A stretch of DNA of 64,000 bases, from positions 1 through 64,000 of the forward strand of contig NZ_MWQI01000012.1 of assembly GCF_002210345.1 (NCBI RefSeq), given 5' to 3'. The translations under genes were made by a program, and so were the position numbers. Every line of letters starts with the position of its first letter. The first letter of the stretch is position 1. Of the stretch, positions 52,804 to 60,117 are shown in pieces. The stretch is from Fibrobacter sp. UWB4 (GTDB taxonomy: Bacteria > Fibrobacterota > Fibrobacteria > Fibrobacterales > Fibrobacteraceae). The notes under the pieces were generated by a model. That model made no database searches. It was not told where the DNA came from and saw only the letters and a list, made by a program, of their open reading frames with translations.

Positions 52804-53691
52804 ATGAAGAAAAGTCTACTTTCTCTTAGTTTCTTAGGGTTAACCGCCCTCTTTTTCGGTTGCTCCGACGATATAACGGCTCCGGGGGATTCTCCCATTG
52901 CCGAAAATTCATCGTCTTCAATCGCGACCGATCTGTCGTCATCCGGCGCCCAGCCAGGGAACATCTCCTCTTCTACAATCGTCATCGGCAGAAAGGATAC
53001 CGTAGAAAAGCACGAAACAGTCACTATTCCCGGTTCAAAGATCCCGTACCCTGACATAGTCACCGAACCGGTGGTCTGCATCTGGACACCTAATTGCGCC
53101 GTCGAGCCGCCTTCATCTTCATCCAAGGCAACCCCCAAGTCTTCCTCTTCGCAGGGCGGCATTTCAATCGACCTTCCAGAAAACAAGCCGCCTGTAGTGA
53201 ACGGCACGACGATGACCGACCAGCGCGACAACAAGACCTACAAGCTTATGCAGATCGGCGGAAAGCTCTGGATGGCACAGGATATCAACTACGAAGTTGC
53301 CAACAGCGAATGCTACAACGAACAGAACGAAAACTGCGCCACAAACGGCAGGCTCTATACGTTCAACGCCGCTCAGCGCGCATGTCCTACCGGCTGGAGA
53401 CTTCCGAACAGAGAAGAAACCCAGGCAGCTCTCAACGACGAGTCTGTCCCTTGGAGCTACAGCGGACGCTGCAAGGACGGCACCTGCGACTTCCTCGGCG
53501 ACATGGGATTCCACTGGACATCGGGCGACCCTCAACCAAACGACAAGAAATACGATGAAAATGGCGGCAGCAACGGAGCCCTCATCATCGTGGAAAAGTC
53601 TCCGGACTACGTCAAGGAAGGCGACGACCAGAAGTTCTTCCAGGTTGACCAGAAGACAAAGCGCTTCAGCGTACGCTGCGTCCAGGACTAG
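52804..53691 (+). CDS. FISUMP-domain lipoprotein
   Basis: 295 aa. Lipobox FFGC (about residues 17-20), Ser-rich linker with runs of SSSS, then a C-terminal FISUMP domain (TIGR02145): MTDQRDNKTYKLMQIGGKLW, MAQDINYE, RLYTFNAAQRACPTGWRLPN, and a closing SVRCVQD. Surface-exposed lipoprotein of unknown function, in a family greatly expanded in Fibrobacter. ATG at 52804 starts the signal peptide. Shares a divergent 70-bp promoter region with nuoA. Confidence 0.85.
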   Translation: MKKSLLSLSFLGLTALFFGCSDDITAPGDSPIAENSSSSIATDLSSSGAQPGNISSSTIVIGRKDTVEKHETVTIPGSKIPYPDIVTEPVVCIWTPNCAVEPPSSSSKATPKSSSSQGGISIDLPENKPPVVNGTTMTDQRDNKTYKLMQIGGKLWMAQDINYEVANSECYNEQNENCATNGRLYTFNAAQRACPTGWRLPNREETQAALNDESVPWSYSGRCKDGTCDFLGDMGFHWTSGDPQPNDKKYDENGGSNGALIIVEKSPDYVKEGDDQKFFQVDQKTKRFSVRCVQD

Positions 53692-53717
53692 TTTTTTCAA
53701 TTTTCCTCCTTACATTA

Positions 53718-53741
53718 AAGACTCTGCGGAAGCAGGGTCTT
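53718..53741 (+). terminator. terminator of FISUMP lipoprotein gene
   Basis: AAGACTCTGC GGAA GCAGGGTCTT stem followed by TTCCTTTT. Confidence 0.75.
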
Positions 53742-53790
53742 TTCCTTTTACTACAGAAAACGGCCACTCAACTTTACTAAATTCGTTCTT

Positions 53791-55194
53791 ATGCTACGTT
53801 CAAAGTACCAGATGCTCGCGGACTCACTCTCCGAGAACATTTTCAAGACAAAGACCCAGGCAAACCCCATCATGCTGGTGGTACTCGCCTATCTTTTGCT
53901 CATTGCTGTCGGCACCGCACTTTTGAGCCTGCCGCAAGCTGGGGAGCGCCCAGTAAGCCTCATCGAAGCATTCTTCACGTCCATGTCAGCCGTCTGCGTC
54001 ACCGGGCTTTCCGTCGTCGATATTTCTTCTACATACACAGATGTTGGGCACTGGTTCATCGTCGTCCTGATGCAGCTTGGCGGGCTTGGCATCATGACCG
54101 CATCTACGACACTCATCTTGCTTGCCGGCATGCACCCCGGCTTTAGCCACCAGTCCGTATTCTTCTCCGAGTTCACGCAAGAAGGAAACATCGATGCAGG
54201 CCGCATCCTCCGAGCCGTGATCCCATTCACGTTTGTCCTTGAACTCATCGGCGGCGTAGTCTACTTCACGCAGTTCGAGTCCATGGATATGTACAACCGC
54301 ATTCTCTGCTCGACATTCCAGGCCGTGAGTTCCTTCTGCGGCGTAGGTTTTACACTGTTCCCCAACTCGCTTGAAGGTTTCCAGTACAACCCCGTCATGA
54401 ACATCACCACCTGCATCCTCGTACTGGCAGGCGGATTCGGATTCCTGGCCATTGCAGAGCTGCGCTACATCTTCGACTTCAAGCACAAGGAGATCCGCCG
54501 AGTTTCATTGCACACCCGCATTGCGACGTACGGAACCATCATCGTCATCCTCGCAAGCATTCTCATCTTTTCCTTCACCGAATGGAACAACCTCTTTAGC
54601 GGCCACACCATTGGCGAAAACGCGCAATCCGTACTGTTCATGGCATTCACGAGCCGCACAGCAGGACTCAATTCCGTGAACATCCCCGACCTCACGCAAG
54701 CATCGTTATTCTTCTTTATCATCATCATGTTCATCGGCGCAAACCCAGGCAGCTGCGGAGGCGGCATCAAGATTACGACGGCGGCAGTCATTGGGCTTCT
54801 CGGCCTAAACAGGCTCCTCGGCAGGGAAAAGACCCAGGTCCTCGGACGCACCATACCGAACAACACCGTAGACAAGGCCATTCGAATATTCGTGGTCGCC
54901 ATGGTCGTGATTGCAGGTGCCACCCTGGTCCTGCTCTGCACCGAAATTCCATCCGGCACAGCCTACTCCGCAAACAGCTCCCCGTTCCTCAAAATCCTAT
55001 TCGAAGTCGTAAGCGCGTATGCCACGTGCGGACTTTCCATGGGACTCACCGAAGAGCTTTCCACGGTCGGGAAAATCGTCATCTGCTGCGTGATGTTCAT
55101 CGGACGCATGGGTCCCTTGTTCCTCATCTCGGCAGTTGCAGGCAAGCTCCAGGACACCGCCTATTACGCCGAAGAAGACATAATGGTGGGCTAG
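53791..55194 (+). CDS. ktrB: potassium uptake channel subunit, KtrB/TrkH family
   Basis: 467 aa, multi-span inner-membrane protein. Four P-loop filters typical of the family can be seen: SAVCVTGLS, SSFCGVGFT, SRTAGLNSV and ATCGLSMGLT. GANPGSCGGGIKITT is the conserved gating-region segment. Size fits KtrB-type channels. It is followed by the regulatory subunit after 157 bp that contain the composite heptad module. Potassium uptake. Confidence 0.92.
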   Translation: MLRSKYQMLADSLSENIFKTKTQANPIMLVVLAYLLLIAVGTALLSLPQAGERPVSLIEAFFTSMSAVCVTGLSVVDISSTYTDVGHWFIVVLMQLGGLGIMTASTTLILLAGMHPGFSHQSVFFSEFTQEGNIDAGRILRAVIPFTFVLELIGGVVYFTQFESMDMYNRILCSTFQAVSSFCGVGFTLFPNSLEGFQYNPVMNITTCILVLAGGFGFLAIAELRYIFDFKHKEIRRVSLHTRIATYGTIIVILASILIFSFTEWNNLFSGHTIGENAQSVLFMAFTSRTAGLNSVNIPDLTQASLFFFIIIMFIGANPGSCGGGIKITTAAVIGLLGLNRLLGREKTQVLGRTIPNNTVDKAIRIFVVAMVVIAGATLVLLCTEIPSGTAYSANSSPFLKILFEVVSAYATCGLSMGLTEELSTVGKIVICCVMFIGRMGPLFLISAVAGKLQDTAYYAEEDIMVG

Positions 55195-55209
55195 TTTATA
55201 ATTCGGAAT

Positions 55210-55253
55210 TAGGAAGTAGGAATTAGAAATTTTTAATTTGGCGGCTTCGCCGC
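55210..55253 (+). repeat. TAGGAAG heptads followed by GC hairpin
   Basis: TAGGAAG, TAGGAAT, TAGAAAT (55210-55230), then GCGGC TTC GCCGC (55241-55253). The same order is seen at 11996-12045. A perfect palindrome AGTTACTAGTAACT follows at 55268-55281. Confidence 0.65.
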
Positions 55254-55295
55254 AGTTCCGAATTCTGAGTTACTAGTAACTTTAAACAAAAACAC

Positions 55296-55330
55296 CTAGT
55301 AACTATTAACTAGTAACTAGTAACTGATTT
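55296..55330 (+). repeat. heptad array CTAGTAA x5
   Basis: CTAGTAA, CTATTAA, CTAGTAA, CTAGTAA, CTGATTT in strict 7-bp register, 21 bp before the ktrA start. Confidence 0.75.
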
Positions 55331-55351
55331 CCTAATAATTATATTTAAACT

Positions 55352-56011
55352 ATGGCTTCTAGACAATTCGTTATCATCGGTCTTGGAAATTCGGCAAACT
55401 ACCTAGCGCGTCACTTGACATCGCTAGGCCATGACATCATGGTCATCGACTCGCATCCCGAAAAGATCCAGGATATCGCAAGCATGGTCTCGCAAGCCGT
55501 CGTTGCCGATGGCACCCGCAAAAAGCAGCTTGCTTCCATCCCGTCACTCACCAAGGCAGACAGCGTCATCGTCTGCATCGGTAGCAACCTGGAAGCATCC
55601 CTCCTCACCATCCTGAACCTGAAGGAACTCGGGGTCAAGCACATCATCGCGAAGTCGAGCAGCGCCGAACACACGAGCATTTTGGAAAAGCTCGGCGTCA
55701 CGGACATTTTCCACCCGGAACGCGACGCCGCCATAAGCCTTGCCGAACGCTTGAACCGCCCGAACATGGTGGACTTCCTCCCGTTCATGGAAGGATACTC
55801 CATCGTCGAAATTGTCTGTCCTAAAAACTTTATCGGTAAAACACTTAAGACGCTGTCGCTCACGCACAAGTATGGCGTACAGGTCATCGCCATCCGCGAC
55901 CCACAAGAGCCGACGCCAAAGATCGGTAACATTGCAGACGTCATCCTGCAAGAAGACGACGTGCTGTTCATCATCGGACCGAACGAAGCCCTTGATAAAC
56001 TAAAAGATTAA
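55352..56011 (+). CDS. ktrA: potassium uptake regulatory subunit, KtrA/TrkA family
   Basis: 219 aa with one RCK unit: N-terminal NAD-binding Rossmann domain (FVIIGLGNSANYLARHL, MVIDSHPEKIQ, VVADGTRKKQL) and a C-terminal TrkA_C domain (about 140-219: YSIVEIVCPKNFIGKTLKTL, LQEDDVLFIIGPNEAL). Length fits KtrA rather than the double TrkA. Binds nucleotide and gates KtrB. Its TAA stop overlaps the stop of the convergent perR gene in the palindrome TTAA. Confidence 0.92.
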   Translation: MASRQFVIIGLGNSANYLARHLTSLGHDIMVIDSHPEKIQDIASMVSQAVVADGTRKKQLASIPSLTKADSVIVCIGSNLEASLLTILNLKELGVKHIIAKSSSAEHTSILEKLGVTDIFHPERDAAISLAERLNRPNMVDFLPFMEGYSIVEIVCPKNFIGKTLKTLSLTHKYGVQVIAIRDPQEPTPKIGNIADVILQEDDVLFIIGPNEALDKLKD

Positions 56012-56454
56012 TTTTCGACTGTCATGCCCGCCTCTGAGCGGGCATCTCCATCTCCGACCGCGCACTTGTCGCACAGTCCGAACATATAGAGCGAGGTCCC
56101 CTGCAAGGTAAATCCCGGGGGAATCATTTGTGTGCAATCCGGAGGCGCCACAAAGATGTCGTAGACCTTGCCGCACTTTTTGCACTTGAAATGGCTATGC
56201 GGCGAGCAGTCCGCATCGTAGCGCAAGAACCCGTCGCCAAAATCGAGCGATATCGCAAGGCCCTTTTCGAGCAGCTGTTCCAAAGTATTGTAGACCGTCG
56301 TGCGTGAAAGCGACGGATATTCCGGCAAAAGCGCCGAATAAATTTCATCGACCGTCGGATGTGTCTTGACGCTCCGCAGGTAACGATAAACACAGACCCT
56401 CTGTAGCGAAGGCCTAATGCCATGATCCTTGAGTATGCTTGCTGTTTCTTGCAT
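56008..56454 (-). CDS. perR: Fur-family regulator, PerR-like
   Basis: 148 aa. Winged-helix DNA-binding domain (about 10-75: YPSLSRTTVYNTLEQLLEKG), the metal site segment PHSHFKCKKCG and two CxxC Zn pairs (CKKC, CDKC) as in PerR and Fur. The neighbouring rubrerythrin and the PerR-like box before it favour peroxide response. ATG at 56454 is chosen over a GTG six bases upstream because GAGGG lies 7 bases before it. The last 13 residues (GDARSEAGMTVEN) are coded by a GTCAT-type hairpin repeat. Confidence 0.87.
   Translation of the reverse strand: MQETASILKDHGIRPSLQRVCVYRYLRSVKTHPTVDEIYSALLPEYPSLSRTTVYNTLEQLLEKGLAISLDFGDGFLRYDADCSPHSHFKCKKCGKVYDIFVAPPDCTQMIPPGFTLQGTSLYMFGLCDKCAVGDGDARSEAGMTVEN
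56021..56049 (+). repeat. GTCAT-type hairpin repeat inside the 3' end of perR
   Basis: GTCATGCCCGC CTCTGA GCGGGCATCTCC. Read on the minus strand it encodes the last residues of the PerR-like protein. Confidence 0.75.
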
Positions 56455-56490
56455 ATTCACACCCTCTTCTCAAACATTCCAACAAAAAAA

Positions 56491-56524
56491 GCGGCCCCAC
56501 GCGCTTGATACGCGCGGAACCGCC
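56491..56524 (-). terminator. rubrerythrin terminator
   Basis: GCGGYYCC(A)CGCGC type stem (about 14 bp, one or two mismatches) with a 6-base loop and T7 on the minus strand. Confidence 0.75.
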
Positions 56525-56539
56525 CTACACCTCAAAAAA

Positions 56540-57097
56540 TTACTTGAAGTAACGACCGAGCAAGCCCTGGAAAGCAGAGCCATGACGGGCCTCGTCCTTG
56601 CACATTTCATGAACAGTGTCATGGATGGCATCGTAGCCGAGTTCCTTGGCGCGCTTCGCGAGAGCGAGCTTGCCTTCGGTAGCGCCAGCTTCGGCAGCTA
56701 CGCGGAGTTCCAGGTTCTTCTTGGTATCGGCATAGACGACCTCACCCAGGAGTTCCGCAAACTTGGCAGCATGTTCCGCTTCTTCGAAAGCGATGCGCTT
56801 GTACGCTTCTGCCACTTCCGGGAATCCTTCGCGGTCCGCCTGGCGGCTCATCGCGAGGTACATGCCCACTTCGGTGCACTCACCCGCAAAGTTCTCACGG
56901 AGGCCCTGCACCACTTCAGCATCGAGTCCCTGAGCAACACCGACCTTGTGTTCGTCAGCCCAGACGATCTTGCCTGCCGCAGGCTGTTCAACCTTTTCGA
57001 AGAACTTGCTCTTCGGGGCATGGCACTGCGGGCATTCATCCGGGGCTTCCGGACCCATGTGGACATAACCGCAAACTTTACAAACCCAGACCTTCAT
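56540..57097 (-). CDS. rbr: rubrerythrin with N-terminal rubredoxin-like domain
   Basis: 185 aa. N-terminal rubredoxin-like Fe site ([20 protein letters not shown]; residues 4-25), then a ferritin-like four-helix domain with the diiron ligands in [26 protein letters not shown] and [10 protein letters not shown]. Domain order is the reverse of classical rubrerythrin, as in reverse rubrerythrins. Reduces hydrogen peroxide in anaerobes. GGAG lies 6 bases before the ATG. A PerR-type box lies at 57159-57173. Confidence 0.93.
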   Translation of the reverse strand: MKVWVCKVCGYVHMGPEAPDECPQCHAPKSKFFEKVEQPAAGKIVWADEHKVGVAQGLDAEVVQGLRENFAGECTEVGMYLAMSRQADREGFPEVAEAYKRIAFEEAEHAAKFAELLGEVVYADTKKNLELRVAAEAGATEGKLALAKRAKELGYDAIHDTVHEMCKDEARHGSAFQGLLGRYFK

Positions 57098-57158
57098 ATC
57101 GACTCCTTTTCCGCTATGCGGAATTTGATGAAAACTATAATTAAATTTGTTCTTGTTT

Positions 57159-57173
57159 TTGTAACGATTACAA
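57159..57173. promoter_or_regulatory. PerR/Fur-type box upstream of rubrerythrin
   Basis: TTGTAACGATTACAA matches the PerR box TTATAATnATTATAA at most positions in a 7-1-7 layout. It lies about 60 bp upstream of the rubrerythrin start, near the -35 region of a TATAGT -10 box on the minus strand. Confidence 0.55.
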
Positions 57174-57260
57174 ATATATAATTATTTTAAGAAATGTCAA
57201 TAGGTTGGAGAAAAAAAATTTCGAACCACCGCATTCGCCGAAACGAACGCATAAAAAAAA

Positions 57261-57276
57261 CGACCCATTCGGGCCG
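57261..57276 (-). terminator. terminator of 193-aa secreted protein gene
   Basis: CGACCC ATTC GGGCCG stem followed by T8 on the minus strand. Confidence 0.8.
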
Positions 57277-57300
57277 ATTCGCATTATCTTTCTTGAACTT

Positions 57301-57882
57301 TTAGAACGCTGCCGCTTCCGGAGCCTTTTCACGGACCCGCTTGGTAGATTCGGTTTCCGTAGCAAGCTGGCGATGCGTTACAGAACCCACGGCATAATAG
57401 CGGTTGCCTTTCTGGATCACGGCCGTATAGGCGTCGAGGGCCTTCACCGAGAACCATTCCTGGTAAAGATTATGGACGTTTTCCTTAAGGCTTGAAGTTT
57501 CGTTAATCGCCGGAGCGCCCGATGCCTTGCCATATTTCATAGTAAACTGGTCGGACATATAAGCTACAGCTTCAAAAGTCTTGCTCAGACGAGCACGTTC
57601 CACACGGCCCGTACGGATTTCAAAGGCGTAGAACTTGTCATTCTTGTTGAAAATAAAATCGACCTGGACCGGCAGTTCACCAAACATGTAAACAGGAATT
57701 ACCACACGTTCGCCAACGCCTGTCTGGCCGTAAGGTTCGTAACCTTTTTTCATCATTTCTTCAATGACGGTCTCACGGGAGGATCCAAACGGAATACCGG
57801 CAAAGTTATTCTGAGACTGCGCTTGCACGTGAAGCGAAAGCACAAGAATCAAAAAAGTAATGACAATGCCAAATTTGGACAC
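57301..57882 (-). CDS. small secreted protein of unknown function
   Basis: 193 aa. Starts at GTG 57882, not at the ATG 45 bases upstream, because AGAGGAG lies 6 bases before the GTG and the signal peptide (SKFGIVITFLILVLSLHVQA) then begins correctly. The mature part has an alpha+beta pattern: FAGIPFGSSRETVIEEMMKK followed by GYEPYG, then beta strands VDFIFNKNDKFYAFEIRTG, ending in a charged tail (TESTKRVREKAPEAAAF). The start resembles small periplasmic proteins that open with a GIPFGsS motif, but no family is assigned. Confidence 0.7.
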   Translation of the reverse strand: MSKFGIVITFLILVLSLHVQAQSQNNFAGIPFGSSRETVIEEMMKKGYEPYGQTGVGERVVIPVYMFGELPVQVDFIFNKNDKFYAFEIRTGRVERARLSKTFEAVAYMSDQFTMKYGKASGAPAINETSSLKENVHNLYQEWFSVKALDAYTAVIQKGNRYYAVGSVTHRQLATETESTKRVREKAPEAAAF

Positions 57883-57986
57883 AGTAAACTCCTCTAGATA
57901 TTGTAAAAGATAGTAAACTTTTTTCAAGTAAGCAAAAATTTTTCACAAAAAAAAGTTTTTTTGGCCCAGTATCTATATTTGGTCAC

Positions 57987-59072
57987 ATGTCAAGCACATT
58001 TGGAAAGATTTTTTCTGTCACTACATGGGGCGAATCCCATGGTCCTGCTGTCGGAGCCGTCCTCGACGGATGCCCCGCCGGCCTCGCCATCACCGAAGAA
58101 ATGATTCAGGCTGAACTGAACCGCAGGCGTCCGGGCCAGGGCAAACTGACCACTCCCCGTAACGAAAAAGATACGGTAAAGATCCTTTCCGGCGTTTTCG
58201 AAGGCAAGACGACGGGCACTCCTATCTCCTTTGTCGTCTTTAACGAAGACCAGCACAGCAAAGACTATGCCGACATAGCAAAATGGTACAGACCGGGCCA
58301 CGCAGACCTCTGCTACGATCTCAAGTACGGGTTCCGCGATTACCGCGGCGGCGGCAGAAGCTCCGCCCGCGAGACCATCGGTCGCGTCGCCGCAGGCGCC
58401 GTCGCGAAGGCATTCCTCAAGACCGTTGCCGGCACTGAATTCCTCTCGTGGGTTTCATCCGTCGGCACTGTCGATGGCGCCATGCCCGACCTTAACACCC
58501 TTACGCTTGACCAGATCGAAGCTTCCCCCGTCCGCTGCCCGGACGAAACCGCCAGTTCCAAGATGGAACAGGCCATCCTGGAGGCGAAGTCCAAAGGCGA
58601 TAGCATTGGCGGAACAGTCGCGCTCTTCGTGAAAAACGTCCCGGCAGCTCTCGGCGAACCGGTATTCGACAGGCTCGACGCGCTCCTCGCTCAGGCGATG
58701 CTTTCCATCCCGGCATGCAAGGGCTTTGAAATCGGCAGCGGCTTTGCCGCAGCACGCATGCACGGCAGCGAACACAACGACGAAATTTACGTAGAAGGCA
58801 ACACCTACCACACGCGTACAAACAACGCGGGCGGTAGCCTGGGCGGTATCTCCAACGGAGAACCGATCTATTGCCGCATGGCGTTCAAGCCGACAGCCAC
58901 GATTTCGCAGGCACAAAAGACAGCCGGCCGCGGCTACGAGAATGGCGAACTTGCCGCCAAGGGAAGGCACGATCCTTGTGTTGCCGTCCGCGCTCCCGTG
59001 ATTGTGGAAAGCATGGCAGCCCTTGTACTTGCAGACCTCTACTTGCAGCAAAAACGCAATTGTCTCGATTAA
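57987..59072 (+). CDS. aroC: chorismate synthase
   Basis: 361 aa, normal length. Makes chorismate from EPSP with reduced FMN, the last common step of aromatic amino acid and folate synthesis. Signatures: TWGESHGPAVGAVLDGCP (9-26), RRPGQGKLTTPRNE, DYRGGGRSSARETIGRVAAGA, and NAGGSLGGISNGEPI with FKPTATI. A TATATT -10-like box ends 7 bases before the ATG, so the message may be nearly leaderless. A GTCAT-type repeat lies in the 65-bp gap before lpxK. Confidence 0.96.
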   Translation: MSSTFGKIFSVTTWGESHGPAVGAVLDGCPAGLAITEEMIQAELNRRRPGQGKLTTPRNEKDTVKILSGVFEGKTTGTPISFVVFNEDQHSKDYADIAKWYRPGHADLCYDLKYGFRDYRGGGRSSARETIGRVAAGAVAKAFLKTVAGTEFLSWVSSVGTVDGAMPDLNTLTLDQIEASPVRCPDETASSKMEQAILEAKSKGDSIGGTVALFVKNVPAALGEPVFDRLDALLAQAMLSIPACKGFEIGSGFAAARMHGSEHNDEIYVEGNTYHTRTNNAGGSLGGISNGEPIYCRMAFKPTATISQAQKTAGRGYENGELAAKGRHDPCVAVRAPVIVESMAALVLADLYLQQKRNCLD

Positions 59073-59090
59073 GTTCTAGCTTACGAAAAG

Positions 59091-59118
59091 GCGATGCCGG
59101 AACGGAGTCCGGCATGAC
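59091..59118 (-). repeat. GTCAT-type hairpin repeat
   Basis: GATGCCGGA ACGGAG TCCGGCATGAC. The core differs from the GCCCGC copies but still pairs. Confidence 0.65.
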
Positions 59119-59137
59119 ATGCATTGAGGCACTGCTA

Positions 59138-60025
59138 ATGATATACACAACGAAGCCTTTCCGCCTTGCCGCATCCGCATTCTACCGGCTTGCATACAAG
59201 CTGCACCACAAGCTCTTTTTGCGGCCACAGCCGCCTATCCAGACTCCCGTCATCATCGTCGGGAGCTATTTAGCAGGTGGCGCAGGCAAAACGCCATTCA
59301 CCATCTGGCTTGCAAGGCATTTTTACAAACAAGGTAAGCGCATCGCAATCCTTTGCCACAGCGCCGCCTGGGACGAGTTCATCATGTTGCAGCAAGCATT
59401 CGAAAGCATCCAGTCACACTCCGCCGCATCACCGCAAATAAAAGTCTTTGCAACCAGGAACCGTTATTCCACCGCCAAGGAAATTCAGGACAAATTCGAC
59501 ATCATTCTCTGCGATGACGGTTTTGAAGACACGCGTTTTACAGGTGTGCGCCACATTTGCCTCGACTGGCAAGAACCGCCAACATCCTGGACATGCCTTA
59601 TGCCCGCAGGTCCGTTCCGCAGTCTCAGGCAGGACCATGACGAACGCGATATCATCCACCTCGCCTGCTACGGTAACACACCCGATATCCATTTTTCCAT
59701 CGAGTTTCTAACAAATTCAACAACTTATAAACAATTCACGGCGAAAATCATTTGCGGACTCGGTTCCCCCAACCGTTTCATTGAAGACATCCGCACATTT
59801 GCATCAACGGCAGGCATCCAAATAGCAGGATCCATTATCCGTCCCGATCACGACAGACGTTTTCCACAAATCGTTCAGGCAGAACTCTCGCAAGGCAACG
59901 ACATCATTATTTCACAGAAAGACGCGAGCCGTTTACCCCAGGCACTCCTTTCCCACCCAAAACTCCACGTTGCCATCCAAAAAACCGAAGTTTCAGACAA
60001 AATTCTACAGGAATTGTCCTTATAA
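59138..60025 (+). CDS. lpxK: tetraacyldisaccharide 4'-kinase
   Basis: 295 aa, somewhat shorter than the usual 325-350. Phosphorylates the 4' position of the lipid A disaccharide at the inner membrane. Motifs: VIIVGSYLAGGAGKTPFTIWLA (P-loop, about 37-58, GGAGKT in place of GGTGKT) and ILCDDGFEDTRF (LDDGFQ-type motif). The start is the ATG of MIYTTKPF, preceded by GAGG 8 bases upstream; an in-frame ATG at 59114 lies inside the hairpin repeat. Fits with lpxA in the same window. Confidence 0.9.
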   Translation: MIYTTKPFRLAASAFYRLAYKLHHKLFLRPQPPIQTPVIIVGSYLAGGAGKTPFTIWLARHFYKQGKRIAILCHSAAWDEFIMLQQAFESIQSHSAASPQIKVFATRNRYSTAKEIQDKFDIILCDDGFEDTRFTGVRHICLDWQEPPTSWTCLMPAGPFRSLRQDHDERDIIHLACYGNTPDIHFSIEFLTNSTTYKQFTAKIICGLGSPNRFIEDIRTFASTAGIQIAGSIIRPDHDRRFPQIVQAELSQGNDIIISQKDASRLPQALLSHPKLHVAIQKTEVSDKILQELSL

Positions 60026-60058
60026 AGGAACACCTAATACAACATTCTTCGTAAATAA

Positions 60059-60087
60059 TTGAAAACTTTCCCGTTTTTTATTGTATT
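60059..60087 (+). promoter_or_regulatory. putative promoter of AAA+ gene
   Basis: TTGAAA (60059-60064), 17-bp spacer, TGTATT (60082-60087), 31 bases before the start codon. AGGGAGAGAAAG forms a strong ribosome-binding site. Confidence 0.4.
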
Positions 60088-60117
60088 TTTAAAAAGCAAG
60101 AACTAGGGAGAGAAAGT

